From: Arthrobacter sp. Y81
GTDB lineage: Bacteria; Actinomycetota; Actinomycetes; Actinomycetales; Micrococcaceae
Direction of reading: 5' to 3'
Length of the DNA stretch: 64,000 nt
NCBI RefSeq assembly: GCF_002929335.1
Contig: NZ_PJIL01000014.1
Coordinates: forward strand, 1 to 64,000
Part shown: piece after piece, positions 58,325-64,000 of the stretch
Layout of the letters: every line of letters starts with the position of its first letter
How positions within the stretch are numbered: the first letter of the stretch is position 1
Translations under genes and position numbers: made by a program
The notes under the pieces: generated by a model
What the model was told of the DNA's origin: nothing
Seen by the model: only the letters and a program-made list of their open reading frames with translations
Database searches by the model: none

Positions 58325-58891
58325 ATGTCCAAGAGCACCGTACTTACGCTGGTCGGCAGCCTGCGTGCCGAATCCACCAACCAGAAGCTCGCCGAAGCCA
58401 TTCAGCTGAATGCGCCCGAGCAGGTTGAGGTTGTTATCCACGAAAGCCTGGGCAATATCCCGTTCTACAACGAGGACATCGACGTCGAAGGCCAGGTTCC
58501 GGCCGCCGCCGCAGCCCTCCGCGCCGCCGCCAATGACGCGGACGCCCTGCTTCTGGTCACGCCCGAGCACAACGGAACCGTACCGGCCGCGCTCAAGAAC
58601 GCCATCGACTGGCTGTCCCGCCCGTTCGGCGCCGGCGCCCTCAGCGGCAAGCCCACCGCCGTGGTCGGCACCGCTTTCGGCCAGTACGGCGGCGTCTGGG
58701 CGCAGGACGAAGCCCGCAAGGCCGCAGGCATCGCCGGCGCCGTTGTCCTTGAGGACGCCAAGCTGGCGGTTCCCGGCTCGATGGTCCGTTTCGCCGAAGT
58801 CCACCCCAAGGACGACGCCGAAGTTGTCGAGCAGATCAAGGGAGTCTTCGACGCCCTGGCCAATGCCAGGACTGCCGCCGAAGCGGCCTGA
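58325..58891 (+). CDS. NAD(P)H-dependent FMN reductase / quinone reductase
   Basis: A 188-residue flavodoxin-like flavoprotein of the NADPH-dependent FMN reductase family (YieF/ChrR/SsuE-related). The FMN phosphate loop is GSLRAESTNQKLAEAI (about 12-27). The flavin-binding stretch LLLVTPEHNGTVPAALKNAIDWLSRP (about 78-103) carries the family P-E-Y/H-N-G motif. It reduces quinones or FMN and protects against oxidative or electrophile stress. Upstream lies a palindrome matching that of the tetR gene at 55259, so induction by quinone-like compounds is likely. A strong hairpin terminator follows. Confidence 0.88.
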   Translation: MSKSTVLTLVGSLRAESTNQKLAEAIQLNAPEQVEVVIHESLGNIPFYNEDIDVEGQVPAAAAALRAAANDADALLLVTPEHNGTVPAALKNAIDWLSRPFGAGALSGKPTAVVGTAFGQYGGVWAQDEARKAAGIAGAVVLEDAKLAVPGSMVRFAEVHPKDDAEVVEQIKGVFDALANARTAAEAA

Positions 58892-58956
58892 TTCACCGGC
58901 TAACCCCCTCATTGAAGGACCGGCATCCATCGGGGATGCCACTCCAGTCCGCGTAA

Positions 58957-58984
58957 AACGCCCCCGGCAGCTGCCGGGGGCGTT
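58957..58984. terminator. Perfect hairpin terminator after the FMN reductase gene
   Basis: AACGCCCCCGGCAG (58957-58970) followed directly by its exact complement CTGCCGGGGGCGTT (58971-58984). AAAA precedes it, so it could serve the opposite strand as well; TTGTG follows. Confidence 0.75.
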
Positions 58985-59105
58985 GTGCGTCACCGTTCCG
59001 TGATGGAGCTGACGCAAAACCGTCACTCTGCACATATTCCGCATGCAGACGCACCGCCGTAACGTGGAGACGGGGACGTGCGAGAGCTGGAAGTGCGGTG
59101 CGTTC

Positions 59106-59921
59106 ATGATGTTCACGCCTGGGACCCGGGCAGCTGCGGCTGTGGCCGCTTGTATGATTCCGCTGTGGCTCGGATCGTGCTCACTACCGTCAGCATCGTC
59201 ATCGGAAAGCTCAGCGGTCCGGGCAGCCGGCACTCCGGCTCCCGAGCCGCTGCCGGCGCCTGTTCCCGCCACCATCGCCGTCGAGGTCACGCCCCCGGAG
59301 TCCGCCGCTTCCAGCCCGGCGCCGAGTCCCCGGACGGGCGGCAGCATCGCGCCCCAGGCCGGCGCCAACGGCGGGGGCGCTGCGACCGTTGACGGTTCCG
59401 CCAGCGGAAACCTGCTGCCCGGCGCAACGGCTTCAGGCAGCGCGGCCTCAGGCGGCTCCGGCTCGGGAGCCCTCACGGCGCCGGAGGCAACGGCCGCGGG
59501 CGGTCACGCGGCACTGCCCGGCGAGCTGCCCGGCGGTACGCCTGTGTACTTCGTGGCACTGGACGACGGCGGCAGTACCGGAGTGCGGTTCGGCTGCAAC
59601 GACAGCCTGGTGGCCGTCTTCCACAGCCCCGCTGCGGCGGCCGAACCCCTCCGGACCTCCCTCGCGATCCTGCTGGGCAGCGTCGCCCCGGCCGGGCTGT
59701 ACAACTCCCTGGACAGCTCAGACCTGGAGTACGTGTCCGCCTACTTCGACGGCACCACCGTGGTGGTGAACCTGACCGGCACGGTCCGGCCGGGGGGCAT
59801 CTGCGACATCCCCCGCCTGGAAGCCCAGCTCACGCACACGGCCGTCTCCGCCGTCGGAGCGTCGCGGGCAGAGATCTACGTGGACGGGCGGCGGCTGGCA
59901 GACGTCCTGAGCCTGCGGTAG
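59106..59921 (+). CDS. GerMN-domain lipoprotein
   Basis: A 271-residue exported lipoprotein. ATG 59106 gives a normal signal peptide (MMFTPGTRAAAAVAACMIPL, then WLGSC) with the lipobox Cys at about residue 25; the longer frame from 59043 would place Cys too far in. A low-complexity Ala/Pro/Ser/Gly region (about 26-140) leads to a C-terminal GerMN domain: PVYFVALDDGG, PLRTSLAILLG, AYFDGTTVVVNLTGTVRPGG and AQLTHTAVSAVG. GerMN domains occur in spore germination proteins and in actinobacterial LpqB; this isolated version has no known role. No clear ribosome site. Confidence 0.75.
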   Translation: MMFTPGTRAAAAVAACMIPLWLGSCSLPSASSSESSAVRAAGTPAPEPLPAPVPATIAVEVTPPESAASSPAPSPRTGGSIAPQAGANGGGAATVDGSASGNLLPGATASGSAASGGSGSGALTAPEATAAGGHAALPGELPGGTPVYFVALDDGGSTGVRFGCNDSLVAVFHSPAAAAEPLRTSLAILLGSVAPAGLYNSLDSSDLEYVSAYFDGTTVVVNLTGTVRPGGICDIPRLEAQLTHTAVSAVGASRAEIYVDGRRLADVLSLR

Positions 59922-59970
59922 GACGGGGCGGCCTGCCCCGCAGGCCAACTCGCGGGCCGACCCTAACAAT

Positions 59971-60816
59971 TCAGTCCCGCCGGAACAGTTCGTCCATTGC
60001 CGCGTGGCTGCGGGCGCCGGCCAGTTCGGACCAGTTGCCGTCACCGAGCACGTCTTCGGCCACCCGGGACACTGTGGCATAGGCAGCCTTCGCAGTGTTG
60101 CCGCCGATGCTGACCCGGCGGACGCCGGCGTCGTGCAGCTCCCCCACGGATGGCGCGCCCAGTCCGGCCAGCGCATTTAGGGGCGCGGCAATCCGGCGGG
60201 ACAGGTCGTGGAGCACGTGCAGGTCCAGCACCCCGGGGACGAATATTCCATCAGCCCCCGCGGCCAGGTACGCGTCCGCGCGGCGGACGGTTTCCGCAAA
60301 AGCGGTATCCGGAAAACCGCCGGACAGGTAGGTGTCGGTGCGCGCGTTGATGAACAGGTCAACACCAGCTTCCTCCGCCGTGCGGCGGACGACGGCGATG
60401 CGGCGGGCCTGTTCTTCGACACCCGTTAGCGGCTCCTCGCCGGAGTCCTCGAAATTCACGCCGACCGCGCCGGCGGCCAGGACCCGGCGGACGGTTTCGC
60501 GAAGCTCCCCGTCATCAAACGCGCCGTCGACGTTCGCATAACCGGTCTCAATGTCCGCCGTCACAGGGAGTGGCGTGGATGCAGCGATCCGGCTAAGGGC
60601 AGCCATGGCGAGTTCCCGTGGCAGGTGATTTCCGTCCGGAAAGCCGAGGCTCCACGACAGGGCCGAACTGGACGTCGCCAGCGCGGCCGCCCCCGCCTCC
60701 TCAACGAGCCGGGCCGACGCCACATCCCAGACGTTCACCAGGACTAGCGGCGCCGCGTCCGCGTGGAGTGCGTGGAAGGCCGCGGCCAGGGGTCCGAGGT
60801 GGCTGTGCGTAGTCAT
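59971..60816 (-). CDS. Isocitrate lyase/PEP mutase superfamily protein
   Basis: A 281-residue TIM-barrel enzyme. It has LVLVNVWDVASARLVEEAGAAALATSSS (about 24-51), the Mg site PVTADIETGYA (about 84-94), GAVGVNFEDSGEE (about 116-128) and DLFINARTDTYL (about 153-164). It lacks the KKCGH loop of isocitrate lyase, so it belongs with the PEP mutase-like lyases (2-methylisocitrate, oxaloacetate or phosphonate-type C-C or C-P bond enzymes). Substrate unknown. ATG 60816 has GGAATAG upstream. Convergent with the GerMN gene and divergent from the aminotransferase. Confidence 0.8.
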   Translation of the reverse strand: MTTHSHLGPLAAAFHALHADAAPLVLVNVWDVASARLVEEAGAAALATSSSALSWSLGFPDGNHLPRELAMAALSRIAASTPLPVTADIETGYANVDGAFDDGELRETVRRVLAAGAVGVNFEDSGEEPLTGVEEQARRIAVVRRTAEEAGVDLFINARTDTYLSGGFPDTAFAETVRRADAYLAAGADGIFVPGVLDLHVLHDLSRRIAAPLNALAGLGAPSVGELHDAGVRRVSIGGNTAKAAYATVSRVAEDVLGDGNWSELAGARSHAAMDELFRRD

Positions 60817-60928
60817 GGGTCTATTCCATGCCCTCCGCCGCCCAAGGTAAAGCAATTGCCATCCGAGCCGGTGCGGCGCGCCCTACATTCCCGTGAACAA
60901 ACGTTGCCTGATTGACAACATGTAGCTG

Positions 60929-60934
60929 TATCCT
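60929..60934 (+). promoter_or_regulatory. Predicted -10 box for the aminotransferase gene
   Basis: TATCCT, six bases before GTG 60941; a TTGCCT 19 bases upstream (60904-60909) is a possible -35. Supports a leaderless start at 60941. Confidence 0.45.
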
Positions 60935-60940
60935 GTGAGT

Positions 60941-62233
60941 GTGACCCACGAAACACTTGATGCCGCGGCAGATGTCCTGCCGGCCGAAGCAATTGACGCA
61001 ATCGAACGCGCGGCAACGTCCGCCCACCGCCACGATGAACTTTTCTCGGAGCGCGCAGCCAACATCAAGCAGTCCGCAGTCCGCGACGTCTTTGACATCT
61101 CGCTGCGCCCGGGCCTCGTTTCGCTGGCCGGCGGCAGCCCCTATCTGCAGTCCCTGCCCCTGGAACGGCTTGGCCAGACGGCCGCGAAGATCATCGCCGA
61201 ACAGGGCATGACGGCACTCCAGTACGGCAGCGGCCAGGGCACTGAAGAACTCCGCACCCAGATCTGCGAGGTGATGGCGGCAGAGGGAATCCTCGATGCG
61301 GATCCCCGGAATGTTGTGATCACCGCCGGTTCCCAGTCAGCCCAGGACGTGGCCACCAAGGTGTTCTGCGATCCAGGCGACGTGGTGCTGGTGGAGGACC
61401 CCACCTATGTGGGTGCCCTCAACACGTTCGAGGCCTACCAGGTGGAGGTGGCCCCGGTTCCCATGGATGAGCACGGCTTGGTTCCCGACCTCCTGGAAGC
61501 CCGGATCGCTGCCCTGCAGACTGCCGGCAAGAACATCAAGTTCCTGTACACCATCCCCAACTTCAACAACCCCTCCGGCATCACCATGGCCGAGGACCGG
61601 CGGCAGGAAATCGTCAATATATGCCGGAAGGCGAATATTCTGGTCCTGGAGGACAACCCCTACGGGCTGCTGCGCTTTGACGGCAAACCACTGGCTCCGC
61701 TGCGTGCAGCCAACCCCGACGACGTCATCTACATGGGCTCCTTTTCGAAGATCTTCGCCCCGGGCCTGAGGATCGGCTGGGCCCTGGTGCCGGCACACCT
61801 TCAGCGCCGCTACTACCTGGCCTCCGAAGCCGTGACCCTGTGCCCGTCCACCCTGAACCAGATGCTGGTTTCGGCCTACCTGCGGGACTACGACTGGAAA
61901 GGGCAGATCGAAACGTACCGCGGGCTTTACGCCCGGCGCTGCCAGGCTATGCTCGCCGCCCTGGAGGAGTACATGCCGGAGGGGCTGACTTGGACCCGGC
62001 CCGAGGGCGGTTTCTTCGTCTGGGTGACTCTGCCCGAGGGCGTGGACACGTATCCGCTGCTGCGGAAGGCAATCGACGCGGGCGTGGTGTTCATCCCGGG
62101 AGCGGCGTTTACGCATTCGGACGAACCGTCCAACAAGCTGCGCCTCGCCTTCAGCGCCGTTCCCCCCGAAGCCATCGCCGAGGGAGTACGGCGACTCGCT
62201 CCGGTACTGCGGGACGCCATTGCCGCCCTGTAG
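60941..62233 (+). CDS. PLP-dependent aminotransferase, class I (2-aminoadipate/KAT-II-like)
   Basis: A 430-residue fold-type I aminotransferase. Features: LVSLAGGSPYLQSLPLERLG near the start of the fold, ALQYGSGQGTEELR (Y-G-x-x-x-G), the PLP-stacking region VVITAGSQSAQDVATKVFCDPGD, the Asn in TIPNFNNPSGI, Asp/Tyr in VLEDNPYG, the Schiff-base lysine in MGSFSKIFAPGLRIGW and the carboxylate-binding Arg in NKLRLAFS. This is the MocR/LysN-type aminotransferase without the GntR domain. GTG 60941 is preferred as a leaderless start; GTG 60935 is two codons earlier. Amino-acid substrate uncertain. Confidence 0.85.
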   Translation: MTHETLDAAADVLPAEAIDAIERAATSAHRHDELFSERAANIKQSAVRDVFDISLRPGLVSLAGGSPYLQSLPLERLGQTAAKIIAEQGMTALQYGSGQGTEELRTQICEVMAAEGILDADPRNVVITAGSQSAQDVATKVFCDPGDVVLVEDPTYVGALNTFEAYQVEVAPVPMDEHGLVPDLLEARIAALQTAGKNIKFLYTIPNFNNPSGITMAEDRRQEIVNICRKANILVLEDNPYGLLRFDGKPLAPLRAANPDDVIYMGSFSKIFAPGLRIGWALVPAHLQRRYYLASEAVTLCPSTLNQMLVSAYLRDYDWKGQIETYRGLYARRCQAMLAALEEYMPEGLTWTRPEGGFFVWVTLPEGVDTYPLLRKAIDAGVVFIPGAAFTHSDEPSNKLRLAFSAVPPEAIAEGVRRLAPVLRDAIAAL

Positions 62234-62329
62234 CCTGAGTCATTGCTGCATGGCGCTGGGCATATTTCACTAGGCTGGTTTCACAAGGCGAACTTTTACA
62301 AGGCTGGCCGATCCCTAAGGAGCAGAAGC

Positions 62330-62761
62330 ATGACCGGAATTATTGTTGTCGGCGTTGACGGCAGCGAGACTGCAATGCGGGCCGCGGAAACAGCGCAGGG
62401 CCTGGCCATATCCCTCGGGGCGACCCTCCACGTGGTCACTGCATTCGACAGTGACCGCACAGAGGTCTACGGGAGCGGAAGTGACCGCTGGATTGTCTCC
62501 GATGCCGGGGAAGCCGAGAAAGTGGCCAAGGACGTTGCATCGCGGCTGCGTTCGGAAGGCCTAAAGGTCACATATTCCTCGGCCCGGGGCAAGCCGGCGG
62601 AAGCCCTCATCAAGGAAGCCGAGCGTTTCGACGCCCAAATGATCGTGGTGGGCAACCGCCGTATGCGCGGGCTCGGCCGGGTCCTGGGCAGCGTTGCCAA
62701 CAGCGTGGCGCACAACGCCCCGTGCGATGTCTACATCGCCAAGACGGACGTCGCCGACTAG
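62330..62761 (+). CDS. Universal stress protein (UspA family)
   Basis: A 143-residue single-domain Usp. It starts IIVVGVDGSETAMRAAETA and ends with the nucleotide-binding loop MIVVGNRRMRGLGRVLGSVANSVAHNAPCDVYI, where the G-rich loop and GS indicate an ATP-binding subtype. ATG 62330 has AAGGAG at proper distance. Such proteins accumulate under starvation and stress; the precise role is unknown. A perfect 29-bp palindrome begins ten bases after the stop. Confidence 0.9.
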   Translation: MTGIIVVGVDGSETAMRAAETAQGLAISLGATLHVVTAFDSDRTEVYGSGSDRWIVSDAGEAEKVAKDVASRLRSEGLKVTYSSARGKPAEALIKEAERFDAQMIVVGNRRMRGLGRVLGSVANSVAHNAPCDVYIAKTDVAD

Positions 62762-62770
62762 GGCGTGCCT

Positions 62771-62799
62771 CCTATACCCGGGTTTAACCCGGGTATAGG
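62771..62799. promoter_or_regulatory. Perfect 29-bp palindrome upstream of a VOC gene
   Basis: CCTATACCCGGGTT, one central T, then AACCCGGGTATAGG. It ends ten bases before ATG 62810 and overlaps a possible -10 (TAGGGT, 62796-62801), so an operator is more likely than a terminator; no T-run follows. Confidence 0.6.
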
Positions 62800-62809
62800 G
62801 TCTGGCGGT

Positions 62810-63547
62810 ATGGCGCTGCGACTTGTTCAGGTGAATTTCAAGGCTCGGAATGACTCGGCCCTCGGCCGGTTTTGGGCGGAGGCGCTCGGCTGGGGTGTGT
62901 CCAGCGAGGGACCCGGGGTGACCAATGTTGAACCTTTGGGCTTCGCCTGGCCGGACCCCACCGCCGTGTGCGTCGACGTCGTCACCGTCCCGGACCCCGA
63001 GACGGTGAGGTACCGCACGCACCTCGATCTCGCCACCAGTTCTGCGGCCCATCAGGCGGAGCTGGTGGCGCGCCTGTTGGAGCTCGGTGCGACGCCCGCG
63101 GATGTGGGCCAGGGTGATGTGCCGTGGACGGTCCTGGCCGACCCGGAGGGCAATGTGTTCTGTGTACTGGAGCCTCGGGAGATCTACCGGGATACCGGGC
63201 CGATCGCCACGGTGGTGGTCAACTGCGCGGATCCGCGGGCCATGGCCCGGTTCTGGAGCGAGGCTACGGACTGGACCTTGCACGAGGTGAACGACGATCA
63301 TGCGAGGCTGCGTTCGGGCAAGGGTGTCGGACCGTATCTAGAATTACTTCGCACGTCCGGCGTGGAGACCGTGTGGAACCGTGTCCATCTCGACCTGATG
63401 CCGTACCCCGGTGATGATCAAGCGGCGGAGGTGGCCCGGCTGCGGGCCCTGGGCGCCACTGACGCCGACGTCGGCCAGGGCGATGTGCCATGGGTGTGCC
63501 TCGCCGACCCGGAGGGCAACGAGTTCTGCGTCCTCACCCCCGGCTGA
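62810..63547 (+). CDS. Two-domain VOC-family (glyoxalase-like) protein
   Basis: A 245-residue protein made of two similar VOC domains. Domain 1 (about 1-115) has VQVNFKARNDSALGRFWAEALGW and ends WTVLADPEGNVFCVLEP. Domain 2 (about 122-245) has VVVNCADPRAMARFWSEATDWTL and ends WVCLADPEGNEFCVLTPG. The repeated HLDL and DPEGN-F-CVL segments show an internal duplication. Members can be glyoxalases, antibiotic-binding proteins or extradiol dioxygenases; the metal ligands here do not settle which. ATG 62810 follows a perfect palindrome. Confidence 0.8.
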   Translation: MALRLVQVNFKARNDSALGRFWAEALGWGVSSEGPGVTNVEPLGFAWPDPTAVCVDVVTVPDPETVRYRTHLDLATSSAAHQAELVARLLELGATPADVGQGDVPWTVLADPEGNVFCVLEPREIYRDTGPIATVVVNCADPRAMARFWSEATDWTLHEVNDDHARLRSGKGVGPYLELLRTSGVETVWNRVHLDLMPYPGDDQAAEVARLRALGATDADVGQGDVPWVCLADPEGNEFCVLTPG

Positions 63548-63571
63548 CGCAGAGCCTAGGGGAGATACGCC

Positions 63572-64000
63572 CTAGCCATTCCATAGAAGCCTGCGCAGGA
63601 TTTTCCCGGAGGAGGACTTAGGCACGGCCTCGATGAACTCCACCCGGCGGACCTTTTTGAAGGGCGCCACTTTGGCGGCCACAAAGTCTATCACGGCCGC
63701 TTCATCGAGAGCCTGACCATGCTCTCCCGGCTGCCGCACAACGAAGGCCAGAGGCACTTCCTGGCCGTCGGCGTCGGGCGTTCCGATCACCGCGGCGTCC
63801 GCAATGCCGGGGTGCGTCAGCAGCAATGCTTCGAGTTCCGCCGGGGCGATCTGGTAACCCTTGTATTTGATGAGTTCCTTGAGCCGGTCCACAATCGTCA
63901 CCACACCGTCGGCCCGGACCGTCGCAATGTCGCCAGTGTGCAGGAAGCCCTCTGCATCCAGCGTGTCCGCCGTTTCCTCCGGGCGGTTGAGGTAACCAAG
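63572..64000 (-). CDS. Acyl-CoA synthetase / 4-coumarate-CoA ligase type, C-terminal fragment
   Basis: The last 142 codons of an AMP-binding (ANL superfamily) enzyme whose start lies beyond the window. Motifs visible: FLHTGDIATV (the hinge-side GD motif), VDRLKELIKYKGYQIAPAELEALLLTHP with the hinge D/R-x-K and the conserved KYKGYQ, and the C-terminal catalytic lysine in PKSSSGKILRRLL. The KGYQIAPAELE sequence is characteristic of 4-coumarate/fatty-acyl ligases, which activate acids via acyl-AMP. Convergent with the VOC gene, 24 bases apart. Confidence 0.85.
   Translation of the reverse strand, partial: LGYLNRPEETADTLDAEGFLHTGDIATVRADGVVTIVDRLKELIKYKGYQIAPAELEALLLTHPGIADAAVIGTPDADGQEVPLAFVVRQPGEHGQALDEAAVIDFVAAKVAPFKKVRRVEFIEAVPKSSSGKILRRLLWNG

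Overview
The window looks like chromosome from a high-GC actinobacterium of the Micrococcaceae, most likely the Arthrobacter/Pseudarthrobacter group. This is inferred from third-position GC bias, the gene families present, GTG and leaderless starts, and a mannitol PTS with EI and HPr beside it. No rRNA, tRNA or CRISPR array was found.

Layout. 0-9.3 kb: the end of aspartate ammonia-lyase with an asparagine-type permease, lactate dehydrogenase, a DUF6153/DUF305 pair, an acetyltransferase-AAA ATPase fusion, a small seven-helix protein resembling Pyr4-type terpene cyclases, LtrA, and a frameshifted carboxylesterase. 9.3-20.2 kb: an HD hydrolase, GluQRS, an Lrp regulator, a WXG100-type candidate secreted effector followed by tandemly duplicated lipoproteins and a membrane protein, an Lrp/LysE exporter pair, small unknowns and malic enzyme. 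20.5-28.8 kb: transporters and regulators, including a MarR-MFS pair with a clear double operator; that MFS protein lacks about two helices. 29-35 kb: mannitol catabolism (tetR-mtlA-mtlD divergent from ptsI-ptsH). 35-39.4 kb: an SDR, a methyltransferase, an HTH protein, and alditol oxidase behind a LacI-type operator.

39.4-44.9 kb is the mobile region. An IS110-family transposase gene is split by a compact 3.88-kb element that encodes only two overlapping tyrosine recombinases. The split falls between the two closely spaced catalytic aspartates of the transposase, and GACGT is present at both junctions. Collapsing those two copies restores the transposase frame exactly.

44.9-55.3 kb: a PucR regulator divergent from alanine dehydrogenase, a Gfo/Idh/MocA oxidoreductase, and a peptide-type ABC importer operon with a possible 30-codon leader ORF. 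55.3-64 kb: a TetR regulator and its likely FMN-reductase target carry matching operators but are separated by a large polytopic membrane protein gene. Then come a GerMN lipoprotein, a PEP mutase/ICL-family enzyme, an aminotransferase, a universal stress protein, a VOC protein behind a perfect 29-bp palindrome, and the end of an acyl-CoA ligase.

Two features recur across the window. Many genes have a TANNNT box 6-7 bases before the start codon, which predicts leaderless mRNAs. Two intergenic clusters share a GTGAGAGAGCGT repeat in both orientations. All functional calls rest on reading the sequence and translations; no database search was run.
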